Assembly (NCBI GenBank): GCA_964566425.1 | Contig: CAZMIL010000009.1 | Location: forward strand, 1-28,272 | Origin: CAZMIL01 sp964566425 | GTDB taxonomy: Bacteria; Patescibacteriota; Microgenomatia; UBA1406; GWC2-37-13 | Reading direction: 5' to 3' | Length of the DNA: 28,272 bases | In this document: positions 1 to 7,497 of the stretch, piece after piece | Numbering within the stretch: position 1 is the stretch's first letter | Layout: every line of letters begins with the position of its first letter | Made by a program: the position numbers and the translations under genes | Notes under the pieces: generated by a model | The model's database searches: none | What the model was told of the DNA's origin: nothing | What the model saw: only the letters and a program-made list of their open reading frames with translations

Positions 1-101
1 ATTCCGCCCGCCGAGCCCAGTCAGTTCCGTTCGGATATTTTCAAACAGACACCGCAAAATATATTAGCGCGCCCACCAAACCCTAAACCCCCAAAATGTA
101 A

Positions 102-2333
102 TTAAATAGATAATAAACTCTTCTCAGCTCTTTTTAAAAGCACTGCGTTTGTGGCAACAATAATTGAAGAAACGCTCATAAGTAGGGCAGATATTTCGGG
201 GCGAAGGAAAATCTTAAACCCTGGGTATAAGACTCCAGCGGCTATAGGAATTGCTAAAAGATTATAAATTGAAGCCCAAAAGAGATTTTGCTTCATCTTT
301 AAGACAGTTGCTTTTGAAAGTCTGATTGCCCGCAAAATATCCGCAGGATCTGATTTCATTAAAACCACCTTAGCAGTTTCAATCGCAACATCGGTTCCAG
401 CTCCAATTGCTATCCCGATATCGGCTTGGGCTAGAGCTGGAGCATCATTAACGCCGTCACCAACCATAGCCACAAATTTATCTTCATCTTGAAGTTTTTT
501 TACATATTTTGCTTTATCCCCAGGTAAAACTTCTGAAAAAATCCTATCTATCCCAAGAGTATTACCGATAGTTTCGGCTGTTTTTTTGTTATCGCCGGTA
601 ATCATCGCGACTTCAAGTCCCAGCTCTTTCATTCGAGAAACTGCTTTTTTGGCGTTTTCTTTGACCGGATCTTGGGCGGCCGCAACTCCTGCAATTTTTC
701 CATCAACCGAAAGGATCATTATCGTTTTTCCTTCAGATAGTAAACGATCGATGTCTTTTTGAAGAGGAGAAATATCTATATTTCGCTCTTCCATCAGTTT
801 CGTGGTCCCAACGAGAACTTTTTTTCCCTCAGCAACTGCCTCAACTCCGAATCCAGCAATATTCCTAAACTTTTCAACCTTATCTGTCACTTTTATTTTT
901 CTTGTTGCCGCTTCTTCTAAAACGGCTTTGCTCAAAGGGTGGCCTGATTTCGCTTCCACTGCCGCATCAAGCCTAAGGACTTCATCCTGACTAAAACCTT
1001 TTGTCGAAATTACATCCGTAATTTTAGGTTTTCCTTCCGTTAAAGTCCCTGTCTTATCAAGTACAATTGCCTGGATTTTGGAAGTCTGCTCCAAAGTTGG
1101 AGCGTCTTTAATAAGAATATTGTGTTTTGCCCCAAGTCCTGTGCCAACGGAAACTGCAGTTGGCGTTGCTAAACCCAAAGCGTCAGGACAGGCAATTACA
1201 ACGGTCGAGATGGCAAAAGTCAAAGCAAAAAGAAGCGGCTTTCCCAAAAATAGATACCAAACTCCAAAAGTGGTTAAGCCTCCGCCGACTGCAACTACAA
1301 CAAGATATGATGCGAAGCGGTCGGCAATTTTTTGACCAGGCGCTTTTGAATTCTGAGCTGTCTCAACCATCTTAACAATCTGAGCAAGTGCGGTATCTTC
1401 TCCTACCTTAGTTGCTTTAAATTTTACCGACCCTGATTGGTTTATTGATCCTCCGATAACTGGGTTTCCCTTTTTCTTCTCAACAGGGATTGATTCACCA
1501 GTAACAAGAGATTCATCAATTGCGGTATCTCCTTCAATAATCTCTCCATCAACCGGGACTTTGTCTCCTGGCTTTAAAAGTAAAATGTCCCCCAATTTTA
1601 CTTGCGATGTTGGTATTATTCGCTCTTTTCCGTTTTTCAATACCCTTGCTTGCGGAGGAACAAGGTTAAAAAGAGCTTGCAAGGCATCGGTTGTTCCACG
1701 TCTTGCCTTCATTTCCATCCAATGTCCAAAAAGAACAAAGGTTATAAGAAGAGCTGCAGCTTCATAGTATGAGTCGCTGCTTCCCAAAAAAGTAAGAAGT
1801 ACGCTAAAACCATAAGCTGCTGTAATTCCCACTGCAATCAGCACGGCCATATTAAGAATTTTTGCTTGAAGTGCTTTGTAGGTTGAATAAAGAAAAATCC
1901 ACCCAGAGTAGATAAATACTGGCGTTGTCAGGATAAAGAGCAACCATGGAACCGGAATAAACTCGGGTAGACGGATTTTTAATAGGCTTCTTCCAAGTGG
2001 CGAGTATGCTATTATTGGAATCGATAAAATCAATGAGAAAAAGAATTTATTTCTGATATCCTCTTCCATAAGTTTAGCCATTTCCCGCCCTGCCAATCCG
2101 CCGTGCTCCATGCCCATGCTCATGGTCATGCTCATTCTGAATTTTTCCCAGAAGGACATTTCCGAAACAGGTTTCATCACGTGCTGACCGTGAGCACGTT
2201 CCTTTTGTGATATATCCCCTTTATTCATCTCCATCTCGCGGGGCTCGAGAGCCATGCCACATTTCGGGCATCGTCCGGGTTTATTCGATTGTACTTCGGG
2301 ATGCATTGGACAAATATACATCGTCTGTTTCAT
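102..2333 (-). CDS. Copper-type P1B ATPase (CopA/CopB-like) with CPD motif
   Basis: A 743-residue heavy-metal-translocating P-type ATPase, probably exporting copper across the cytoplasmic membrane. It opens with a small metal-binding region (CPMHP at 8-12, CPKCG at 22-26), then a Met/His-rich stretch (about 66-78, MSMTMSMGMEH). The ATPase core is complete: TGES actuator motif, phosphorylation site DKTGTLT with D426, SGHP in the nucleotide domain, TGDN and GDGVNDAP hinge. The C-terminal helices carry YN and MSVSS, as in copper-transporting classes. The odd point is the transmembrane ion motif at 382-384: it reads Cys-Pro-Asp instead of Cys-Pro-Cys or Cys-Pro-His. The gene is the last of a minus-strand run that begins at csoR. 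The remaining 101 bases to the left edge show no gene and no clear terminator. Family assignment is secure; the exact metal is inferred. Confidence 0.93.
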   Translation of the reverse strand: MKQTMYICPMHPEVQSNKPGRCPKCGMALEPREMEMNKGDISQKERAHGQHVMKPVSEMSFWEKFRMSMTMSMGMEHGGLAGREMAKLMEEDIRNKFFFSLILSIPIIAYSPLGRSLLKIRLPEFIPVPWLLFILTTPVFIYSGWIFLYSTYKALQAKILNMAVLIAVGITAAYGFSVLLTFLGSSDSYYEAAALLITFVLFGHWMEMKARRGTTDALQALFNLVPPQARVLKNGKERIIPTSQVKLGDILLLKPGDKVPVDGEIIEGDTAIDESLVTGESIPVEKKKGNPVIGGSINQSGSVKFKATKVGEDTALAQIVKMVETAQNSKAPGQKIADRFASYLVVVAVGGGLTTFGVWYLFLGKPLLFALTFAISTVVIACPDALGLATPTAVSVGTGLGAKHNILIKDAPTLEQTSKIQAIVLDKTGTLTEGKPKITDVISTKGFSQDEVLRLDAAVEAKSGHPLSKAVLEEAATRKIKVTDKVEKFRNIAGFGVEAVAEGKKVLVGTTKLMEERNIDISPLQKDIDRLLSEGKTIMILSVDGKIAGVAAAQDPVKENAKKAVSRMKELGLEVAMITGDNKKTAETIGNTLGIDRIFSEVLPGDKAKYVKKLQDEDKFVAMVGDGVNDAPALAQADIGIAIGAGTDVAIETAKVVLMKSDPADILRAIRLSKATVLKMKQNLFWASIYNLLAIPIAAGVLYPGFKIFLRPEISALLMSVSSIIVATNAVLLKRAEKSLLSI

Positions 2334-2394
2334 ATTTTTTTTATTTTAATTCTTATATCTTAAAATGTGTATCATATATAATATCAAAAATCCA

Positions 2395-3096
2395 TTAAGA
2401 TTCTATGAATCGGTACCAAGAAAAATGTTCGTAAACACTACTCCACATCGCTCCCAAGCTCGCCGCAAACAAAAGTTCTTCTATCGGCACTCCCACTACC
2501 AAAATTCCTGAAATCGCAGGCAAGTTCCAAACTTCCTTGACATATCCGGGAAAAACCCAGACAAAACCGATTAAAAAGACTATAAAGTAGATAGCAAAGA
2601 ACAATAGACTACCAATAATCATTGATTTAAGAAGATCAGGACGGCAAAGCCAGCAGGCAAGAGCTCCCACAGACATGGCAAGAATGGCTGAATAAATCGG
2701 ATTTATTGGCATAAAGAAGTACGCAATAGCAAAGGAAAGAAATGGCGATAAGAGTGCCAAGCGGTGGAAACGGTGTTTTCGTTGAAACTGTTCTTGCGAG
2801 CCTACTTTTTTTCTTTTTGTTCTTAAAAAAGTTTCGTATAAAACTGTCGCTATCCCACCAACGGCAAAAGAAAAAAGAAGACTTTCAAAATCAAACCCAG
2901 TCTTTCTGGCAAGATCAAAGAGAGTAAATGGTAGCCAATACGAAGGAACAAATAGGGGTTCTGTCAAACCCAATGGCGCTGTCAGAAGACTTAAATAAAA
3001 CATTTTCCTCCGAGATTCTGGTCTAAGATAATAAAAGATCACCCAAATAACCAGCAGCAGTAAACTAGTAATTAAATAGGCAAAAGTCTTATCCAT
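2395..3096 (-). CDS. Lycopene-cyclase-domain-like integral membrane protein
   Basis: A 233-residue protein with about seven hydrophobic segments. It has two similar halves, each ending in an acidic motif inside a helix: DFESLLF near 69-75 and PIEELLF at 204-210. That two-repeat layout with Pro-x-Glu-Glu is characteristic of the CarR/CrtYcd-type lycopene cyclase domain family, so a role on an isoprenoid substrate in the membrane is possible. No carotenoid genes are visible nearby. It starts 3 bases after the end of the UbiB-like gene and is almost certainly co-transcribed with it. Alternatives are a CAAX-protease-like membrane protein or an uncharacterised family; no EExxxR protease motif is seen. 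Confidence 0.55.
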   Translation of the reverse strand: MDKTFAYLITSLLLLVIWVIFYYLRPESRRKMFYLSLLTAPLGLTEPLFVPSYWLPFTLFDLARKTGFDFESLLFSFAVGGIATVLYETFLRTKRKKVGSQEQFQRKHRFHRLALLSPFLSFAIAYFFMPINPIYSAILAMSVGALACWLCRPDLLKSMIIGSLLFFAIYFIVFLIGFVWVFPGYVKEVWNLPAISGILVVGVPIEELLFAASLGAMWSSVYEHFSWYRFIES

Positions 3097-3099
3097 AGG

Positions 3100-4776
3100 T
3101 CATTTTCTCCATAGCCAAACAAGTAAAACTATCAACAGCCCCGCACCAAATGTTCCAAACGAAAGCTGAAGATTTAAAGCGCTATATTGAATCAAATAAG
3201 TTACACCAAGAGCAATAAGAATCATTATAACAATGGTCATAACAAGGCGTCTAAAGCCACTTGAGCTTATCTTTTTTTCAAGATCTGCCAGTTCTTGTGG
3301 GTTGATTTTGACTCCTATCTCGCCACTACCCAGTTTTTCCAGAAGACGCATGGTCATTTCAGGAAAAGTTTTTACATAGCTAATATAGTCAAGGCTCTGG
3401 TCAAGCATCTTTGTTTTGGTCTTTAGAGGATTAAGCTCTTCCTTAATGATTTTTTGAATATACGGTCTCATTTGACTTACGAAATCAAATTCTGGATCCA
3501 GTGCATGACCCATTGATTCAGTTGTTAAAAGGGATTTGCCTAAATATGCAAAACTCGAGGGGAAATAGACTCCATTTCTTCTTCCGCTCTCCATAATTCT
3601 AAAGAAAGTCTGGGCGAGGCTAACATCTTTAAGCTTTGAACCATACCATTCATGAAGTATATCGTCTATATCGTGTTCAAACGAAGCAAGATTTGTGGCT
3701 TTGCTTGAATCAACAATGTGTAAAAGATGCAAGATTGCAGATTCAGAATCTTCATTTAAAAAACTAATAAAAAACGATGCCAGCTCAAGCCTATCTTTTG
3801 GCATCAATCTCCCAGCCATGCCGTAGTCAACGAACGCAAAAACACTGCCAGGAAGAGCAAAATAATTTCCCGGGTGAGGATCGGCGTGAAAAAATCCTTC
3901 AACGAAAACTTGGCGAAGAAGCGCATTGACGCCATTTTGAGCCAATATTTTCTTATCAATTTGGGCGAGCTTGATCGCTTTTTCATCATTAAGCGGAATT
4001 CCTTCAATAAGTTCCATCGTGAGAATATTTTTCGATGAATATTCTTTATACACTTGTGCAACTTTTACTGTTTTATCATCTTTATACATTGTTTCAAAAC
4101 GTTTGGCATGGACTGCCTCAATTGTAAAATCAAGTTCGCGGCCTATGGTTTCCGCAAACTCCTTGACTAAAAGTGTGGGACGAACAACTTTCCATTCTGG
4201 GATTCGTTCTTCAATAATCCGGGCAAAAAAAGCCATTATGTGAATATCCTTTTGAATAATATCTCTAATTCCGGGCCGCTGTACCTTGACTGCAACACTG
4301 GTTCCGTTAAAAAGAACTGCTTTGTGGACTTGCGCCAATGAAGCGGCAGCAAGCGGTTCTTTATCAAACTGTTTATATACTTTCTCGATGGGTTTACCTA
4401 AATCTTTCTCGATAATTTGTTCCACTTCGGCAAAAGAAAATGGTGGAACTTGGTTGGTAAGTTTGGAAAGTTCAGACGTTAACTCCTGCGGAAGTAAATC
4501 TGGTCGAAGCGAAAGCACTTGTCCGAGCTTGACAAAAGATGGCCCAAGCTTGGTAAGAAGCCTTCTAAGACGAACCGAGTATTCGTTTCCCGGCTCAGGT
4601 TGCCACATCCCAGCACACATTTTCAAAAAACAGCGTATTCGACACTCAATCGGCACCCCCCATTTCAAACGGGCCCTTTCCAAAAGAAATGCAAACCCTT
4701 CCTCCCAAACGAGACCTATAATCGTGCGGAATCGTTTTATATCCCCTATAGTATCTGCTAAAGAAAAAATTGACAT
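3100..4776 (-). CDS. ABC1/UbiB-family atypical protein kinase
   Basis: A 558-residue ABC1/ADCK/UbiB-type protein. The family hallmarks are all visible: the KxGQ motif (K83-L-G-Q86), the Ala-rich loop AAASLAQVH (143-151) that replaces the Gly-rich loop, the ATP-binding lysine in VAVKVQRPG (K164), the catalytic segment HADPHPGN (297-304) and the metal-binding aspartate in DYG (D317). Two hydrophobic helices at the C-terminus (about 513-555) anchor it in the membrane. Family members support quinone or other isoprenoid-lipid metabolism. No ubiquinone synthesis genes are present here, so the substrate is unknown. The lycopene-cyclase-like gene 3 bases downstream hints at an isoprenoid link. Confidence 0.92.
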   Translation of the reverse strand: MSIFSLADTIGDIKRFRTIIGLVWEEGFAFLLERARLKWGVPIECRIRCFLKMCAGMWQPEPGNEYSVRLRRLLTKLGPSFVKLGQVLSLRPDLLPQELTSELSKLTNQVPPFSFAEVEQIIEKDLGKPIEKVYKQFDKEPLAAASLAQVHKAVLFNGTSVAVKVQRPGIRDIIQKDIHIMAFFARIIEERIPEWKVVRPTLLVKEFAETIGRELDFTIEAVHAKRFETMYKDDKTVKVAQVYKEYSSKNILTMELIEGIPLNDEKAIKLAQIDKKILAQNGVNALLRQVFVEGFFHADPHPGNYFALPGSVFAFVDYGMAGRLMPKDRLELASFFISFLNEDSESAILHLLHIVDSSKATNLASFEHDIDDILHEWYGSKLKDVSLAQTFFRIMESGRRNGVYFPSSFAYLGKSLLTTESMGHALDPEFDFVSQMRPYIQKIIKEELNPLKTKTKMLDQSLDYISYVKTFPEMTMRLLEKLGSGEIGVKINPQELADLEKKISSSGFRRLVMTIVIMILIALGVTYLIQYSALNLQLSFGTFGAGLLIVLLVWLWRK

Positions 4777-4875
4777 ATTTATGAACCTATAAATCTAAAT
4801 CATTAGTTTGTTTTTGTCATTGTCATATCTAATCCCTGTTTCAGTAAAGGCCTGCAATAACAATCTCATATAATT

Positions 4876-5343
4876 TTAATTTATATCCCACCGGAAAACT
4901 CTTTCGCTCACGCCTGCAATGTCCTTAAAAACCAGCTCAACGAATTTCGTCTTTCCCAAAGGCTCTATAAAAATCAAAGTTCCAGATCTGTGGTGACCGC
5001 CGGGTTGACTACCTTGCCAGTTTGAAACTTTGTAGATAATACCTTTATCATCTCTTAAAAAAGCTATTGAAGATAGATTAAAAGATAAATTTACAGAATG
5101 TGTATTAAATTGGACGTCAAATTGCGGTGCCTTTCCAGACTCCAAAACTTTTGGCGTTACAGAGACTGAAACGTTTGCTTGCTCATTTAACTTTGTCTGT
5201 AGTTTTGTTTTCTGTGAATTTGTAGTCTTTGGGATTGATGAAGAGCTAACACTGTTATTGGCATTTTTTCGCCAGTTAAAAAGAACAAAAAGCACTATTA
5301 TGGCAAGAATAATGATAAAAAATATTTTATTTTTACTCGACAT
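4876..5343 (-). CDS. Anchored extracytoplasmic protein with NTHS/PGGHHR motifs
   Basis: A 155-residue protein with one N-terminal transmembrane anchor (about 7-23), a Ser/Thr/Asn-rich linker, and a C-terminal beta-rich domain from about 57. The domain contains two motifs that look conserved: FNTHSVNLSF (79-88) and PGGHHRSGTL (114-123), plus an Arg-rich end ending RWDIN. The paired histidines could bind a metal. I do not recognise a named family with certainty. The gene is 9 bases downstream of the CCAHH membrane protein in the csoR operon, so a role in extracytoplasmic copper handling is inferred from context only. Confidence 0.7.
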   Translation of the reverse strand: MSSKNKIFFIIILAIIVLFVLFNWRKNANNSVSSSSIPKTTNSQKTKLQTKLNEQANVSVSVTPKVLESGKAPQFDVQFNTHSVNLSFNLSSIAFLRDDKGIIYKVSNWQGSQPGGHHRSGTLIFIEPLGKTKFVELVFKDIAGVSERVFRWDIN

Positions 5344-5352
5344 AGATTGAGA

Positions 5353-5787
5353 TTAACTTTTGATCTGTTTTATAACTCTTAACATATACAAAATTCCAAA
5401 AAAATTAATTAAAAGACCCGATATGATAAGCTGAATTTGGTATCTCGTCAAAAAAACGGCCGCCCCCGACAACCCCATTATCGCCAAAACTTCTGTCAAG
5501 TGATGGGCGCAGCAGGCAACCATGCTGACTGATGAGGCTCCGGCGGATGTCGTTGCAACTGCTGCCGGTCTCCTGGCTTGATTTCTAATTTTTAAAATTT
5601 CTTTAAGATGTGTATAAAGCCCAAACTGAACTCCAAATCCGGCAGCCAGGGCAATAATCCAATACCAAAGCTCTTCAAACTGAATTATTGTCGCCTCAAG
5701 ACTTCGGGATAAAATTCCCATTACCAAAAAATAAAACAACAAAAGTGAAAAAAAGGCTAAGATACCTCTCTTAATTTCCTTTTTCAT
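5353..5787 (-). CDS. Four-helix membrane protein with CCAHH motif
   Basis: A 144-residue membrane protein with about four hydrophobic helices (roughly 9-27, 41-58, 98-114, 117-138). Just before the third helix is the sequence MVACCAHHL, giving C92, C93, H95 and H96, a compact cluster of soft-metal ligands at the membrane face. A Ser/Ala/Gly-rich loop precedes it. The gene is 2 bases from the DUF5676 gene and in the csoR operon, so metal sensing, delivery or transport is a reasonable inference. I do not recognise an established function. MerT-like mercury transporters also use vicinal cysteines, but the topology and spacing are not a convincing match. Confidence 0.75.
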   Translation of the reverse strand: MKKEIKRGILAFFSLLLFYFLVMGILSRSLEATIIQFEELWYWIIALAAGFGVQFGLYTHLKEILKIRNQARRPAAVATTSAGASSVSMVACCAHHLTEVLAIMGLSGAAVFLTRYQIQLIISGLLINFFGILYMLRVIKQIKS

Positions 5788-5789
5788 CC

Positions 5790-6053
5790 TTACTTAGAAA
5801 ATGAGTTGTAAACTGTGGCAAAAAACCAGCCTACAAGCCAAGAAGCGATTGTAAAGGTGATCAATCCGAAAAATGCGCTTCCAAAATCAGGCTGTTTAAA
5901 CGGTAAGGCTGCAAGATCTATTCCATGAGCCCATTGGCCGAAAAAACTCATAAAAGTATCTCTTGAAAAAGAGACCCAAGCCCAACATATAACATAGGCT
6001 GCAGCTCCTATAACAGCCAATGAGTTTGCCGTCGCACTAGGGTTATGCTTCAT
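5790..6053 (-). CDS. DUF5676-like small membrane protein
   Basis: An 87-residue protein with two hydrophobic helices. The N-terminal ATANSLAVIGAAAYVICW pattern and the central HGID between helices resemble the DUF5676 membrane protein family, which is often found beside copper or other metal genes. A GTG at 6062 overlapping the csoR stop codon is an alternative start. The ATG at 6053 is preferred because a perfect AGGAGG (6062-6067) lies 8 bases upstream of it. The function is unknown; position directly after csoR suggests copper-responsive expression. Confidence 0.78.
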   Translation of the reverse strand: MKHNPSATANSLAVIGAAAYVICWAWVSFSRDTFMSFFGQWAHGIDLAALPFKQPDFGSAFFGLITFTIASWLVGWFFATVYNSFSK

Positions 6054-6058
6054 TTTTT

Positions 6059-6325
6059 TCACCTCCTTGCTTTTTCAAAAACCTCAACAACTTCCTGAAT
6101 TGATTTATCCTTATTATCCCCACCCATCGCCTTTGAAACATGCTCTTCAAGATGACCTTTAAGCAGAATCTTGTCGACGACTCTTAAAGCAGATTGAACA
6201 GCTATTGACTGTTGAAGAATGTCGGGACAGTATCTTTCCTCCTCAACCATGCGAATTACGTAGTTAAGATGACCGCTTGCTGTTTTGAGCCTCCTAAGGA
6301 CTTCTTTCTTTGCCTGTTCTTGCAT
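6059..6325 (-). CDS. csoR: CsoR/RcnR-family metal-sensing repressor
   Basis: An 88-residue all-helical DUF156 (CsoR/FrmR/RcnR) repressor. The core aligns well with Bacillus subtilis CsoR as I recall it (RLK..GH, ERYCPDIL, QSALRVVDK, HLEEHV). Ligand positions are C33, H58 and H62. Canonical copper CsoR has Cys-His-Cys, so the third ligand is His here, a pattern closer to RcnR. The family binds DNA as a tetramer and releases it when metal binds. The first gene of the run leading to the P1B ATPase, it has its own promoter with a CsoR-type operator. Copper is the most likely inducer from context, but the His substitution leaves Ni/Co or another metal open. Confidence 0.9.
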   Translation of the reverse strand: MQEQAKKEVLRRLKTASGHLNYVIRMVEEERYCPDILQQSIAVQSALRVVDKILLKGHLEEHVSKAMGGDNKDKSIQEVVEVFEKARR

Positions 6326-6333
6326 ACATCTAT

Positions 6334-6362
6334 ATCCTACCCTATAGGGGAGGGTTTGTCAA
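6334..6362 (-). promoter_or_regulatory. csoR promoter, apparently leaderless
   Basis: On the minus strand a perfect -35 TTGACA (6357-6362) is followed by a 17-base spacer and a -10-like TAGGAT (6334-6339, 4 of 6 matches). The csoR ATG begins 8 bases after the -10, so the transcript would start at or next to the start codon. The whole spacer is occupied by the operator described separately. Confidence 0.7.
6338..6355. promoter_or_regulatory. CsoR-type operator
   Basis: The sequence TACCCTATAGGGGAGGGT closely matches the GC-rich, imperfectly palindromic CsoR operators (TACCC-TATAG-GGGG type) known from Gram-positive bacteria. It lies between the -35 and -10 of the csoR promoter, so repressor binding would block polymerase directly. 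In an AT-rich intergenic sequence its C-run/G-run composition stands out. Confidence 0.75.
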
Positions 6363-6377
6363 GATCTATTTCTCTCC

Positions 6378-6893
6378 TTATATTGGGGCTTGTTCTGGGC
6401 TTCGATCAAGATTAGTTTCAAAAAACGCACTTATCTGCTTCTTATCAATAGTTTTGAGCTTTAAGACTCTTCCCCAAGATGATAACGCCACAGGAACATC
6501 CATACTACTTCTTGGCATCATAATTGCTTTGCCTGACTGCTGGCTAAAAATCGCTTTCAAATCGTTAAATTGTGAAGAGTTTAGCAACTTAGGATCGTAC
6601 CAAAGTATGGCTGCCCCATGCTCTAGACTATGAACAATATATCCATCATCTATCGGTTTATCGTAAAAACCTGCATGGACTGTTGATTCCCCATAATGAT
6701 TTCCTCCAGCAGGTGGATTAGAGTTATATTTTATTTTAGTCCCAACCGGAACATGATATTCTGAAACGGAAACTGCATCGCCCAAAAGAGGTTTACTTAA
6801 ACGATCCTCTTGTCTTGTTGCCAGAAAATATCCTCCTATTAATAAGACTACCGATACGATCCCTATTCCAATTAAAAACTTTTTGTCATCCAT
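6378..6893 (-). CDS. DUF3105-family anchored protein
   Basis: A 171-residue protein with an N-terminal membrane anchor (residues 6-24) and an extracytoplasmic domain of the DUF3105 type. The family signature is clear: YNSNPPAGGNHY followed by VHSLEHGAAILWY. The two conserved histidine motifs could be functional, but no activity is established. The ATG at 6893 places the anchor directly at the N-terminus. TTG codons at 6914 and 6911 are alternatives, since a GGTGG lies near 6918-6922. It is the last gene of the BlaI-type-controlled operon, just ahead of the separate csoR promoter. Confidence 0.82.
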   Translation of the reverse strand: MDDKKFLIGIGIVSVVLLIGGYFLATRQEDRLSKPLLGDAVSVSEYHVPVGTKIKYNSNPPAGGNHYGESTVHAGFYDKPIDDGYIVHSLEHGAAILWYDPKLLNSSQFNDLKAIFSQQSGKAIMMPRSSMDVPVALSSWGRVLKLKTIDKKQISAFFETNLDRSPEQAPI

Positions 6894-6935
6894 ATTATTT
6901 TTTATGTTCAACAATTTCCACCATTGTCTTTTTTC

Positions 6936-7490
6936 TCATATGAATTTTTGGGGTTTACAAACTAAGGGATCTTGTAATTTTTTTGCCATAAAGATTGTTG
7001 ATGATAGAAGTAAAATTAACCCTAAGATTGCAAATTCCTGTCCTTTAAAAGGAAGCGGACTTAACAAGCCAGCAGTTGTTCCCATTCCCACAAATGATGC
7101 CAGAATGACAGAACCGCAGGAAGCGCATCCGACGCCCAAAAATCCGAACAGCACTCCGCCGAGACTTGTCCCAACCTGCTTTTGCAAAGAAATCCTGTTT
7201 CTAAAGTAATAAACAGCAAATGAAAGGTTTATCCCAAAAATAATTGCAATTGTTATCGTCAATTCTTTTGAAAGAAAAGTAAAGTTAGTATCAAGCGCGC
7301 CAAGAGAAGCAATAAAAAAATTTATCTTTTGGGTAAAGGTATAAGTGGAGCTGGTTATTGTATTCTGCACAAGGTGGAGGTTCGGAAGCCAGATCGAAAT
7401 AACCAAAACAAAAAAAGAGGTCAAGAACGACAAGAAAATAAAGAGGGGATTTTTATATACCTGTTTGAGAGATTTTATAATGTCCTTCAT
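6936..7490 (-). CDS. Polytopic membrane protein with GCASCG (CxxC) motif
   Basis: A 184-residue protein with about four or five hydrophobic helices. The motif GVGCASCGSVIL (C122 and C125) lies within or at the edge of a helix, followed by SPLPFKGQEFAILGLILLL. The arrangement CxxC, then about 22 residues, then LPF-G-G/Q-E and a final hydrophobic helix, is repeated in the N-terminal half of the protein encoded at 8678-10162, so the two are paralogues. A membrane-embedded CxxC suggests thiol-disulfide exchange or metal transfer with the DsbA-like neighbour 7 bases upstream. I do not recognise a named family. Confidence 0.75.
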   Translation of the reverse strand: MKDIIKSLKQVYKNPLFIFLSFLTSFFVLVISIWLPNLHLVQNTITSSTYTFTQKINFFIASLGALDTNFTFLSKELTITIAIIFGINLSFAVYYFRNRISLQKQVGTSLGGVLFGFLGVGCASCGSVILASFVGMGTTAGLLSPLPFKGQEFAILGLILLLSSTIFMAKKLQDPLVCKPQKFI

Positions 7491-7497
7491 GAAGCGT

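Noticed and set aside
1..101. A gene or terminator at the left edge
   Set aside because: No open frame, stem-loop with U-tract or promoter of good quality was seen in these bases.
3100..4776. UbiB-like gene taken as evidence of ubiquinone synthesis
   Set aside because: The ABC1 family is broader than ubiquinone synthesis and no ubi or men genes are visible here.
4286..4792. A 168-codon plus-strand open frame opposite the UbiB-like gene
   Set aside because: It is fully antisense to a well-conserved kinase and its product shows no domain or plausible composition; it is a shadow frame.
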